Below, in pieces: positions 51,871 through 63,280 of a stretch of DNA of 64,000 bases (its first letter is position 1; each line of letters starts with the position of its first letter). Origin of the DNA: Poa pratensis (Eukaryota > Streptophyta > Magnoliopsida > Poales > Poaceae). The stretch lies in NCBI GenBank assembly GCA_947311845.1, contig CAMZMU010000080.1:48282381-48346380 (forward strand), written 5' to 3'. Both the position numbers and the translations under genes were made by a program. The notes beneath the pieces are model-generated. The model was not told the DNA's origin, did not search any database, and was given only the letters and a program-made list of their open reading frames with translations.

Positions 51871-53124
51871 CCTTGCCCTTCCGGATTTTTTGAAGACATT
51901 TAAGATTGAATGCGATGCAAGTGGATTGGGCATTGGTGGAGTGCTTATGCAAAATGGTAGACCCATTGCATACCATAGTGAGAAACAAGGTGGAGCTCGC
52001 TTGAATTACCCCATTTATGACAAAGAGTTATTTGCTTTTGTTCGTGTTTTGGATGTGTGGCAACATTACCTTCGTCCTAAGTAATTTGTCATTCATTCCG
52101 ACCATGAATCCTTGAAATATTTGAAAAGTCAAACAAATTTGAATAAAAGACATACTAAGTGGGTTGAGATCATTGAGTCTTTTACCTTTGTAATCAAATA
52201 CAAGAAAGGTAAAGACAATGTGGTCGCGGATGCTCTATCGCGCAAGGCCAACCTACTTACACGTCTTGACATTAGTGTCTTGGGTTTGGATGAGATAAAG
52301 GAGTCGTATGCTACCGGTGCTTTCTTTGGAGACATTTTCGCTCAATGTTCGGAGCACAAAGGAATTGGTGATTTCTATTTGCACCAAGGTTTCTTGTTTA
52401 AGGCTAACAAACTATGTATACCCGAGTCTTCGCTTCGTTTGGTCCTTTTGAAGGAATCGCATGGAGTCATCTTAATGGGACACTTCGGACGTGACAAGAC
52501 CTTTGCAATGCTCTCCACAAACTACTATTGGCCAAGGATGTACAGGGATGTGAACCGCTTGGTGCGACAATGTTCAACATGTCTCAAAGCTAAGTCTAAT
52601 ATAAACCCTCATGGCTTATACACACCTTTGCCAATTCCACACCACCCATGGTCCGACATTGCTATGGATTTTGTCTTAGGACTTCCACGCACTAAAACAA
52701 ACAAGGATTCCATCTTTGTCGTCATTGATCGATTCTCTAAAATGGCACACTTTATACCATGCAACAAGACCGACGATGCTTCACATATTGCTACTTTGTT
52801 TTTCAGGGAAATCGTCCGTCTTCATGGAGTGCCAAAGACCATTGTGTCGGATCGTGACGTCAAGTTCGTGAGCTACTTTTGGAAGACTTTGATGGCCAAG
52901 ATGGGAATCAAGCAACTATTCTCCACCGCATACCACCCCAAACCGATGGTCAGACCGAAGTGGTGAACCAAAGCTTATCCACACTCCTTCGTGTGTTGAT
53001 CAAGCCCAACTTGAAGAATTGGGAAGAGTGCATCCACACGCCGAGTTCGCCTACAATCGAGCAATACACCGCGCAACAAAGAGAACACCTTCGAGGTCGT
53101 CTATGGCTCCAACCCCTACACCGC
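51871..53124 (+). pseudogene. E6 RNase H and integrase (right part)
   Basis: This resumes the frame cut at 31,786: [24 protein letters not shown], a TAA for Glu near 52,082, then [13 protein letters not shown] and NVVADALSR motifs. Integrase: SHGVILMGH … [22 protein letters not shown]. One C is lost near 52,936 (AYHP then a shift before the Gln-Thr-Asp-Gly block with catalytic Glu), and another base near 53,034. It ends in [19 protein letters not shown] sequence and fuses at about 53,124 to an LTR repeat cluster, so the C-terminus is missing. Confidence 0.87.
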
Positions 53125-53823
53125 GGCCGGTACTACTGAACCATCGCGGCCGGTACTACCGCTGAGTCGCCAGACGGTACTAGATCCGATGCCACCTTAA
53201 GCGGTACTACCGGGATGAATTCCGGTACTACCGCCCCGGCCGGTACTACCGGCCAACCCAGGCCGGTACTACCGGACCTGCGCCAGCCTGTGTGCTGAGA
53301 TGGCCCTTGAGCCATGTAATCCTAGCCACTCATCTATATTTCGCATCTAGACTATAAATAGCTGCCTTCTCCTCTAGGGTTAGGGTTAGACTATGATTTG
53401 GGATTAGAGTAGAGCTTTTCTCCTTCTTCTCAAAGTGTCTCTTTCCTCCTATGGAGATGAATCAAGGCCTCCCCTTGTGGAGATGAACCAAGGCCTCCCC
53501 TTGTGGAGAAGATCCCTTCGTGGATACCAAAGCTTCCTCTTGTAGTTACGATTACTTGCTAATCTTCCCTCTTGTAGTGGCTAGATTGGATTGGTTGGAT
53601 TGACCAATTGGACAAACAATCCTAAGAGTAAGGTGTGCTTGGGAGAGGAGAATTGGGGGCTACCCTTGGGGCTTGTTACCAATTGAATCTTGCTGAGTTG
53701 CTACTTGCTATTTATCATTGATTTGGTGTTTTCCCCACTTTGTGTTCTTGTGATCATCCCTTGTTCTTCGTGTTCATCGTTCCCTCCGCCCAAATCCGTG
53801 AAAATCGGGACCAACCTACATCA
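53125..53823 (+). repeat. 5'-truncated family A LTR fused to E6 integrase
   Basis: It starts within the U3 cluster (about seven CCGGTACTACCG/GCGGTACTACCG units, 53,125-53,275), keeps TATAAATA at 53,353-53,360 and ends at …CCTACATCA. The join ACCGCG|GCCGGTAC lies in GC-rich microhomology. Confidence 0.87.
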
Positions 53824-54029
53824 CAATCTTTCTAAGTGCACATTTGCCACCAACAAGCTTGTTTTCTTGGGTTTTGTTGTTTCTTCGGATGGAGTCGAAG
53901 TTGATGAAGCAATGATAGAAGCAATTCGGACTTGGCCTTTTCCGATGTCACTTGAGGAGTTGAGACGTTTTCTTGGTTTTGCCGGATTTTACCGCCGATT
54001 CATCAAGGATTTTTCCACAATTGCTTGCC
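53824..54029 (+). pseudogene. E9: RT-to-RNase H scrap of family A
   Basis: About 68 codons ([20 protein letters not shown] … [14 protein letters not shown]) follow directly on the LTR CA end and break off at TTGCTTGCC into the 146-bp array. The same region in E1 is 21,891-22,099. Confidence 0.88.
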
Positions 54030-55167
54030 ACGGGGGTCCAGATGGCTAGGATTGTCGCATGTGTTTTAGGATGACCTAAAAGTGCTACTGATACTCCTAG
54101 ATGGCTGGGAGGGGTGCACGTGGTTCAGATGACGTAACGAGGGTCCGTATACTCCTAGATGGCTAGGAGGGGTCCACGGGGGTCTAGATGGCTAGGTTTG
54201 TCGCACGTGCTTTAGGATGACCTAAAAGTGCTACTGATGCTCCTAGATGGCTAGGAGGGGTGCACGTGGGCCAGATGACGTAAGGAGGGTCCGTATACTC
54301 CTAGATGGTTAGGAGGGGTCCACGGGGGTCCAGATGGCTAGGATTGTCGCACGTGCTTTAGGATGACCTAAAAGAGCTACTGATACTCTGAAATGGCTGG
54401 GTGGGGTGCACGTGGGTCCGATGACGTAAGGAGGGTCCGTATACTCCTAGATGGCTGAGAGGGTGCACGTGGGTCAGATGATGTATGGAGGGTCCTCATA
54501 CTCCTAGATGGCTAGGAGGGGTCCACAGGGGTCTAGATGGATAGGATTGCCGCACGTGCTTTAGGATGTCCTAAAAGTGCTACTGATACTCCTAGATGGC
54601 TGGGAGGGGTGCACGTGGGTCAGATGACGTAAGGAGGGTCTGTATACTCCTAGATGGCTAGGAGGGGTCTACGGGGGTCTAGATGGCTAGGATTGCCGCA
54701 CGTACTTTAGGATGACCTAAAAGTTCTACTGATACTCCGAAACGTCTAGGAGGGTTGCACGTGGGTCAGATGACGTAAGGAGGGTCCGTATACTACTACA
54801 TGGCTAGGACGTGTTCACGGGGGTCCAGATGACTTATGGAGAGTCCTCATACTCCTAGATAGCTAGGAGGGGTCCACGGGGGTCCAGATGGCTAGGCTTG
54901 TCCCACGTGCTTTAGGATGACCCAAAAGTGCTACTGATCCTCCTAGATGGCTTGGAGGGGTGCACGTGGGTCAGATGACGTAAGGAGGATACGTGTACTA
55001 CTAGATGGCTAGGAGGGGTCCAGATGGCTAGGATTGTCGCACGTGCTTTAGGATGACCTAAAAGTGCTACTGATACTTCTAGATGGCTGGGAGGGGTGCA
55101 CCTGGGTCAGATGACGTAAGGAGGGTTCGTATACTCCTAGATGGCTAGGTGGGATCCACGAGGTCCA
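54030..55167 (+). repeat. 146-bp tandem array
   Basis: GATGGCTAGGATTGTCGC-type starts occur at 54,041, 54,187, 54,333, 54,536, 54,682, 54,887 and 55,023. The basic period is 146 bp, with longer steps (203-205 bp) where an extra TACTCCTAGATGGCTAGGAGGG submodule is inserted and one shorter step (136 bp). It has no coding content. It could be a satellite seed or the internal array of an unrecognised element. Confidence 0.88.
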
Positions 55168-55649
55168 TGTAACATCCTGGAATTTGGCCTTTCAAAATTT
55201 CTTTTAAAAATTATTGTCATCGACTTTGGATTTAATTTGCCTTGGTCAAATGACCTTTTCAATTTTTCAATCTTCTACAAAACCTTGTCCAAGTCTGGGA
55301 TCTTAAGTTTTGTGTTCTCCCTCACTTGGTATCTTGATTACTTGGTCCCAAAACCCCAAAAATCATTTTCTAAATATTTCCATTTATCATTAAACCAAAA
55401 TCCCTTTATTTTAGCTTAACAAAGGAAGTATATTAAATGCCATTTCAAAAATTATACAAAAATTAGGGAATGATCCCTAGGCAATATAGGCTATTTATGC
55501 AAAAATATTTGATTCACACTTGGGGATTTACCTCAAATTTTTTCTACCCAATTTCCGCCCTCTAACTCAAATGATTTTGTAAATTAGTCAAATGATTTTT
55601 CTAGTGGGAGGCAAGGACCTAGTTACAAGCCCAAAGGGTCTTACACCTC
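55168..55649 (+). repeat. H: LTR-like sequence, left part
   Basis: It starts TGTAACATCCTGG at the end of the array, a common start for Triticeae gypsy LTRs (recalled, not checked). AT-rich, no gene. E10 interrupts it at 55,645-55,649 (ACCTC). Confidence 0.4.
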
Positions 55650-56216
55650 TGATACGGATTGTTTGCCCGATCTTTCACCGCAAGAACCACCGAGATAACT
55701 ATTCTCCCAACCACGTGGCAATCCACGCAACCTGAAGAACCTGGATAGATTTAGGCGAGGAACAAGGTGATGAACACCGCGCCTCACCCAAGCTTGACAA
55801 CCCTTGACAGATTCAAGGACCTTCTCGCCACGCACGATAACCCTTTACAGTTTCAAGAACACTCATGCCTCTATTTGCTGGATAACTAACGAACGTCCGA
55901 TACGCCGTCACGCCGGTCCCTTGGGACGGAGGCAACCTTGAACTTGTAGTTCTACATAATTTTCAACTCCCTAAAACCCTAGCCGCTTGCTCCTTTATAT
56001 AGGAGGCCAAACACCTAGTCGGTTGGACAGGCCCAAACCGAAACCTAATTGACTCCTAAACCTAGTTGGACTCGACCTGGATACAAACCGACCCATGGCG
56101 GGTTCGGCCTAACATGGCACGCAGGCCTAGTTAACACTACCTTAGACTTTTACATATCATTTAAATATGTCCTAGCGTGTCAACCAACCAACACGATGCC
56201 GACGATACCCTCATCA
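55650..56216 (-). repeat. E10 3' LTR (567 bp)
   Basis: It lies next to the purine tract GAAGGGGAGGA (minus strand, 56,217-56,227). About 11 differences from the mate by eye (near 2%). The minus-sense TATA-like TATATAAAGG is near 55,992-56,001. Confidence 0.92.
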
Positions 56217-57371
56217 TCCTCCCCTTCTTAGAGAGGCGTTGCGGAAGGTCTTCTCCAGCGCTTGTGGCGTTAAATATGCAAATTCGCCACGCTTCTTCTC
56301 CATCCTTAGTCTTCGCCGGCCTGCCACACCACATCCTCCCTCTCGGCTAGCTAGACTTGCTCTTGGTGCCCTCCATGTTTGGCACCACCAACCCGATTGA
56401 GACACAAAAACTTTCGGACTGCAGCATGTAAATGCACCATGCGAATCACCCAAACACAATAGGACAAATTCCTGCACACCAAGGGTCCAAATAAGCTATA
56501 TACGCCTGCGGATGCAATCTGATATTGTGGAGACAAACTTGGCACATCACCTAGAACAAACAGGACAATTCCTGCATGCCAAGGATCCAAATGAACTAGA
56601 TCCACCTCCGTGTGGAACTAAACCAGTGTCTCTTATTTTTTTATGTTTCTTCATTCATTCCTCATGCAATTTGCACCAACAACCAGTCACGTAGAAGCAG
56701 CACCAATCCAAGATAACCTTCTCTATTTTATTTTTCTGATCGCACCAATTCCAGCCAATGAGATCCGAACTGATTTTTTTCTTCTCATGCGGCACCAATT
56801 TCTTTGGTCGTACACAACAATTGTCACGTGTGCCATTGCCTTGTACCAATCCAAATCAAGCTGCCCTTCTCTTTCCTCCTTTTTTTTTCTTGGCTGCACG
56901 CATACCTCGTATGAAGGAAAAAAAACCCACGATCCCTGGGAAACAGTCCACGCGTGACTAGGAAAAGATTCCTTTTACCGATCGGATCTCCAACTCCCTT
57001 TTTTTTTCCTTCCATTGCAATCGCAGACCGATCCGATATGCCACTCGGTGCCTTTCCGTTCTGATCTCCTCCGATTCTTTCCTTCTTTTTTTTTACTTTC
57101 CTTTCCGGCCGAAATTCTTGTACGAAGGAAACAACCACGATCCCAACTGTATCGATCTGAGTCGAAGAGATGTCGCCTAGATTGGAAACGGAACACGACC
57201 TTCGATCTTGATCGCCAACGCCAACTCGTCGACTTCTTCCTCTGCCCCGACATGCAAATCCTTGCCAACTCGTAGCCTTTTCTCCAAACGATTCCAGTAA
57301 AAATATCTCTGCCAATCTTTGCAAACCTGCAGATCGATCTTCAACTGGACAAACCTCGCGGTGATCAACCT

Positions 57372-57386
57372 GGCGCTCTGATACCA
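57372..57386 (-). other. E10 primer-binding site (tRNA-iMet type)
   Basis: The minus strand reads TGGTATCAGAGCGCC, two bases inside the 5' LTR. Confidence 0.9.
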
Positions 57387-57388
57387 GA

Positions 57389-57956
57389 TGATACGGATTG
57401 TTTGCCCGATCTTTCACCGCAAGAACCACCGAGATAACTATTCTCCCAACCACGTGGCAATCCACGCAACCTGAAGAACCTGGATAGATTTAGGCGAGCA
57501 ACAAGGTGATGAACACCGCGCCTCACGCCAAGCTCGACAACCCTTGACAGATTCAAGGACCTTCTCGCCACGCACGATAACCCTTGACAGTTTCAAGAAC
57601 ACTCATGCCTCTATTTGCAGGATAACTAACGAACGTCTGAGACGCCGTCACGCCAGTCCCTTGGGACGGAGGCAACCTTGAACTTGTAGTTCTACATAAT
57701 TTTCAACTCCCTAAAACCCTAGCCGCTGGCTCCTTTATATAGGAGGCCAAACACCTAGTCGGTTGGACAGGCCCAAACCGAAACCTAATTGACTCCTAAA
57801 CCTAGTTGGACTCGACCTGGATACAAACCGACCCATGGCGGGTTCGGCCTAACATGGCACGCAAGCCTAGTTAACACTACCTTAGACTTTTACATATCAT
57901 TTAAATATGTCCTAGCGTGTCAACCAACCAACACGATGCCGACGATGCCCTCATCA
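57389..57956 (-). repeat. E10 5' LTR (568 bp)
   Basis: Mate of 55,650-56,216, ending at the second ACCTC copy. Confidence 0.92.
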
Positions 57957-57961
57957 ACCTC

Positions 57962-58955
57962 AGAGCAAAAGGTTGGCCAAACCAAAAATGTTTTGCTTCT
58001 TCAAAACAAATGTATCCTTTTTTACCAGTATAGTTTTTCCAAAATTCTAGTCGCACCAAGTTTTGAATTTGCAAAAACTTTAGTCAGCAAAGTCATAGGA
58101 TTTTCCTTTTGGCGCACAGAGGTGAAAACCTCACCCTTTTTGGAGCGCGGAGCAGGAAGCTACAGCTCGATGCCGCTTCTGGCATGTCCAGAACGGTGGT
58201 CACCGCCGGCAAGACTGTGCCCGGCGGCGCCGCCACTTTGTGGTCGCCGCCGTTCTGCTCCCCCTCCCTCCAAACCACGCCCAGGGTGTTCCCCTCCTCT
58301 CCCAGAGCCTCCCAGCAGCCACGCGTCACCGGAGAAGCTTTTCCCACGCGCCAGAGACGCTAGACGACGCACCGTCCAGAACAGCGCCGCCGGGGTCCCG
58401 CACGTCAGCGACTCCGCCGCCCCCGTGCCTATCCACCACCCTCCCCTGTGCCGCGTGCGTTTCTGTGCCACCGGTTTCATGACGCGCTGCACCAACAGAA
58501 CACCACGCTGCGCTTGACACCTCGCCGCGCCATTAACGGCGGCCACCTCTCGGGGAAGATATAAGAAGCCACCCCGGGCACCGCTGAGCACCACACCACC
58601 TCTCTCACCCTCCCAATCATCCTCCACCAAGGTATCCTAGCCCGTAGAGCAGCACAGCGCCGGAATCGAGCTCGCCCTAGCCGCTCGGATTCCGCTCAAA
58701 ATCTTCACCGTGAGAGCTCCCCCCTCCGATTAAGCCCACACACCACCTCCCTGGACCAAGAGGGACCTCCCGCCGCCCTCGCCTGGTGAATGGTGGCCGG
58801 AGCCGTCGAATCCTTCATCGACAGAACGCCGCCGCCGCGGAAGAAGAAGCTCTGCTCCAAGCCCGACCTCGCCGTCAACCGTGGGTGCATAGACGAGTTG
58901 CGCCACACCTCCCCTAGCCGCCCTGCTTCCTCTACTCCACCTCCCCGACCCTCTA
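57962..58955 (+). repeat. H: LTR-like sequence, right part with promoter-like region
   Basis: It continues H after E10. It is AT-rich to 58,140, then GC-rich with many CCGCC stretches, a TATAAGA at 58,560-58,566 and a CT-rich downstream region. This is what a long LTR (U3 then promoter) or a captured promoter would look like. E11 cuts it at 58,955. I see no credible coding frame. Confidence 0.35.
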
Positions 58956-59898
58956 TGATGAAGTAAGGACTTCGAGGGTGGCCCGATCTTCACGGATTGA
59001 CGGCGGGTGTGGACAAACTCACGCAAGAACACGAAGAACACGAGGAAGAACACCAAGAACACATGAACACACACGATACAAGAACCGTTTCCCTTACCGG
59101 TCGGTCCAACCGGCCCAATAGAATCCACAGGAAGGTGGGAGATCGGCAAGTAGATACAAGAAGGGATCTTGGATGGTTGTTTCTCCAACGGTCAACCGGA
59201 CCGCTCCAATAGAGTCACCCGAACATGAAACATTGGCAAGTAGTCAAACTACAAGTAGAGGTCTTGAATCCACGCAGGGATCTTCTCCACTGGGGAGGAA
59301 CCATCTCCCATGGAGGGAGGAGACCATCTTGAGGTGGGAGCACAGCTCTACTCTAATCTCAAAACATAGTCTATCCAGATCTGAAGGGGGTAGGTGCCTA
59401 TATATAGGTTTGACCACAAAGGGGGTAGGTGGGGAGAGGATAAGGGCCTCCAACCCATGCTGGTCTGGCTCCGCAGCGGTAGTACCGCTGGGGGCTTCCT
59501 GAAGCGCCTGGCGTCCCGCAGAGGTGGTACCGCTGTGCCTGGCGGTAGTACCGCTGCGGTGCCGCTGGAGATGTCGCCGGGACCTCCAGAGAGCCAATCT
59601 GGGCGGTACCGCTGGCGGTAGTACCGCTCCTGGAGCTGTTTGGCTCCTCTTCCTTCTCCTCTTCCAAGCCACCGTCTTGTCGGACTCCATTCCTCGTGCG
59701 CCTTGGCCATCTTCCCGTGGGCTCGTACTCGTCATGACACACCTAGAAGTGTAAAGGGAATGATGGTCAAGTAGTATACCATTCAAAAGGGTCGGAAGTG
59801 AGTTTTCGAAGAGGAATGAGTTCACCTTTGATGTCCATGGTGACTAGTGAAGTGTTGGGATGCTTGACATGGTGATGGTCCTAGGTTGCACTACATCA
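58956..59898 (-). repeat. 3' LTR of E11 (943 bp)
   Basis: TGATGAAGTAAGG… to …GCACTACATCA on the plus strand. The non-autonomous tail (SIPTLHKSPWTSKVNSFL) is encoded near 59,790-59,890 in minus sense. The TATA-like TATATATAGG lies near 59,398-59,408. Confidence 0.9.
59476..59629 (-). repeat. U3 quasi-palindrome cluster in E11 LTR
   Basis: Three exact GCGGTAGTACCGC units plus shortened forms (GCGGTACCGC, GGTGGTACCGC). It lies about 70 bp upstream of the TATA-like site in element sense. Confidence 0.82.
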
Positions 59899-59916
59899 TC
59901 TCCCCCCCCCCCTTTT
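59899..59916 (-). other. E11 polypurine tract
   Basis: The minus strand reads AAAAGG… with an 11-G run, then AGA against the LTR. One G fewer than E5, which changes the frame entering the LTR. Confidence 0.88.
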
Positions 59917-61404
59917 AAAAGAGTCGTCCTCGACTCTTGCTCATCATCATGGCAAGGAGGTAGATGTGTAGACCTTGTCGTGTGGTTCACCATGTAGTCG
60001 ATGGAAATGATGTGGCACTTCTTCAACGTCCCTTCGCCTTTCAAGTAACCTACAAGACTCACAAGGAAGACGAAACAACACTCAAAGAGTAGCCAATTCT
60101 TGAAGGTCATCGCATGAGCGCTTATGTAGAAGGAAGTCACCTTAGCAAGATGCCGATGTGCTCTTCTTGCAAGATCTTCCATCATAGCAATGCGTGGTTG
60201 AAGCAACTCATGGAGTCCCATCCAAAGGTACGACCTACACATCAAAGACCAAGCAAACCATGTGTGTGCAAGATAGAGGAGCATATCATCAATGACATGT
60301 CCATTCATGTTCATTACACCATTAGCACAACACAAATATGTGAAAGTCAACGCATATGCAAGGTCAATGTTCAAGCAATTTCTAGAAATGAACTCATGAC
60401 AAGACATGCACAAAATGTCATTATGGTTGCAAACAAACCATTGGAAAGAACAAGTGTTCATCATATTTGTGGCAACACATAAATCATCCATGTGAAAGAT
60501 CGAGGAAACATGCTTGTCATAGGGAAGACCAAAAACACCATCATGATTGCAAACAAACCAAAAGCAAGAGAAATTGGTCAACTTGTTTGATGCAAAAGAT
60601 GAGAAAAATTTGAGAGGTGGATTCGATCCACTACTCACATATATACTCTCAAGAGCTCTTTTTGTCAACTCATGCTCAATTGAGGTTGACATTATCAAGC
60701 GTTTACCGGCACACACAAGACACCATATGAAGAAATTATGTGCACGGTATATGAACACATCATCCATCATGACGCGTCTCTTCATTTGCACATCACCAAC
60801 CACACAAAATCAATTGAAAATATGACATATGTGGATAGTCACTATGCAAAGTGAAGGATGGAACAAGGTCCATAAGAGAAAATGAAACATCTCCAAAAAG
60901 TGAGAAAGCTATGGGGGCAATCTCGTTATCAAGCATTTCAACATTAGTGCAAGCAACACATGTGAAAGAGAAATTGTTCAACATGTTGCAAGCCACAATG
61001 GGAGAAAAATAGAAACATTCATAACAAGGCATGCTCATGGCAAAATCATCACAAATAGGTAATTCCACATGATCAACATTGGTTTCAAACAAAGTATCAC
61101 ATGGGAATAAGAACGAATCATATGTGACATCAATAGAATCATCCATAGCATGCAAGCAATCATAGTTCATCATGTCCACTAGCGGGAACATGGTCACATC
61201 AACACCCATACCATGGTAGTCCCGCTCATGTGAAGTAGGTGTTGAAGTTGTAGGGGCTTCCATGTAGCCGACTTGTCCATCTTGAAGTAGACATGGGGTG
61301 GCATCATCATCATTCTCCATGTACATCTTCTCCATTTGAGGCACCATCATGTCGAGGATAGACGTCTCATCATCCATGGAACCTAGCACACAATGAGAAC
61401 ACAC
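59917..61404 (-). CDS. E11 Cys-rich frames with internal repeats and a hydrophobic segment
   Basis: Two minus frames, 61,404-60,793 and 60,803-59,844 (the latter running over the PPT into the LTR), overlap by a few bases in different phase and probably were one frame. The first part is acidic and Met/Asp-rich. The second has degenerate repeats: FSCFWFVCNHDGV and CSFQWFVCNHNDI, with looser FFIWCLVC and WFAWSLMC versions, all rich in Cys, Trp and His. Near the end WLLFECCFVFLVSLVGYL is a candidate membrane segment, then EQESRTTLLKGGGG. I recognise no known domain. The location between Gag and the PPT is comparable to the Cys-rich frame of E7. Decay cannot be excluded. Confidence 0.5.
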
Positions 61405-61608
61405 ACTAGAGGTAGAGTTAAGTTGTTAGAAATCGAAATGGCCTCACAAGACTATCAACTACCTCTCTCAACTCAAGTGGTGTATCACTCATTCCCTCAA
61501 AGTGAAAGCACTCAAACTCACATATGGTGGAGGCACTCAACTCACTCACTCTCACTCAAGTGGGCTAAGTGGCTCTCATGCTCACATGGGTTGGTACCAT
61601 CTCATAAG

Positions 61609-63280
61609 TCAAACATAAGTGGGTAGGCTCAATGTTCTCAACCCAAACGCCTCCAAGGTTGAAGGGAAACTCCCATGCTCAACCTCCTCAACCAACTCGC
61701 CTCCAAAGGTCAATGCCATAGTGAGGGCATCATCACTCGACTCCATTGCCGAAGGGAACATCCCATGCTCGGCATCATCATCACTTGACCCATGGTCATA
61801 GGTGATAGCATCATCAATTCTCGCCTCCTTGGTCGAAGGGAAAATCCCATACTCGACCCTCTTGTCATCATCTTGGTCTTCATTTGTGCACTCCCACATC
61901 ATGTGACCTCTTCTATTGCATAGTGGGCACACGAGATTGGGACATTCGGTGGATCATGGTCTTGGCCTAGGCAATTGTCGCATAGGATGTCTTCATCTTG
62001 CCATATGGGGGCCAATGTGGTGGTGGCACTTGGTGTAGAAGTCATATCAAGAGAAGTGCTTGAGAAGGGCGCCGTCTTGGTTGTGGCCTCACGTTTGTGA
62101 CCATGTTTCTTCCGGCGTCGACGTAGACTTTGCTCGAAGAATTTGTCGATGTCGGCCATGATCTCATCAAAGATGGGACTTGTAGTTCTTGTTGGCGCAC
62201 TTGAAGTGGTAGCACAAGGGGACACCATAGGATGCGCCTTTGTCGCCGTTTCTTTTCATGTCGACGTTGACGCTCTTGAGTGGTGGGGTGTCACCGAATG
62301 TCATTCGGATGCTTCTCCTCATGTTGGCGTCGGCGTGCTTGTTGCTTTGGTGACCTTGTCTTGGAACTCCCACTCAAACTTGGTGATATGTTCCGAAGCT
62401 TGGCGAGTGTGTCCATGTCGTCTTGAAGCTTTACATGTTGTGGTCCACCGTGGCATCTTTCTTGTGGCGCCTTGATGAGCTAGATGAAGGATGTAGGCTC
62501 TTGGCAAACTTGTCCATGGCATCCTTGAGATTTTGGAGCTTGGCCTTGTCGATGCACTTCTTGGGGTGCCGCCTTGTTGTCGATGTAGATGTCGATGCTT
62601 GGCGCTCTTGGCGATGTCTTGTCATGGCGCCTTCTTGAAGTGATGGAGAATGTCGAAGCTTGGCACTATTGGGATGTCCTTCTCATGGCGCCTTCTTGAG
62701 GTTGTTGGAGCTCATAGGATGAAAGCATGGTGGCCTTGTCGGAGCACCGTCTTGAGCTTGAACCATAGAATGTTGTGCCATGACGCTTGGTGGTGCCGCT
62801 CTTGAACATGGTGGTGATGGGGTCCTCTCCTCTTGCATGTTGTCGAGTCGTCGCACATGCTACAAGAGTAGTAGTCGTAGACGTTCTCCACCATGTCATC
62901 GGAGTGTAGTCGTAGTAGTGGCGCTCCACCATGTCGTTGTTGTCGAAGTTGGTACCATGTGATGAGGCATGTGAAGACACTTGCGCCTCATTGTCGTTGG
63001 AGCTTGTGTAGTCGGAGTCGTGGTAGATTCGTATGTACTTGGAGTCGATACCATATGATGAAGGTTGCTCGACGTCATGGTACCGCTCCTTGTCGTGGAC
63101 GCTCGAATAGTCGGAGTCGTAGTCGGAGTAGTTGTAGCGCAAGTCTTGGTGATGATCCATCATGTCATGGGGGTCATTGTCGGTGTAGTCGTAGTAGTCC
63201 CCCATGTCCTCAAAGTTTGAGGCATCATAGTTGTTGTGGCTCATCATGTACTCATTCTCATCTTGGCTCCATAGTGGCAT
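61609..63280 (-). pseudogene. E11 gag-like region with two zinc knuckles (frameshifted)
   Basis: A possible start is at 63,280 (MPLWSQDENEYMM), followed by Asp/Tyr/His-rich low-complexity sequence in several broken frames. Near 62,228-61,930 a basic stretch (RRRRKKHGHKRE) leads to CDNCLGQDH, the first half of a knuckle; a base change shifts the frame before its last Cys, whereas E3 has an intact knuckle there. The second knuckle CPLCNRRGHMMWEC (61,930-61,889) is intact in the next frame. Three copies of E-[YH]-G-x-FPS-x-x-E follow (YGIFPSTKE, HGMFPSAME, HGSFPSTLE). The frame ends at 61,609. Confidence 0.65.

Larger units (their letters stand above)
55650..57956 (-). mobile_element. E10: compact 2.3-kb non-autonomous element related to family B
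   Basis: LTRs at 55,650-56,216 and 57,389-57,956 (TGATACGG…CTCATCA) and a perfect ACCTC duplication (55,645-55,649 and 57,957-57,961). The interior is only 1.17 kb. The PPT-proximal end on the minus strand still encodes AYLTPQALEKTFRNASLRRGG, which lines up with [22 protein letters not shown] at the end of E8 Pol. LTRs share the block CCCATGG-GGGTTCGGCCTAACATGG with E2. It lacks gag and pol, so it would need family B proteins. Confidence 0.9.

Noticed and set aside
58109..58630. Possible host gene in the GC-rich part of H
   Set aside because: Frames are open on both strands, no domain or splice pattern is convincing, and the TATA context is better explained by an LTR promoter.
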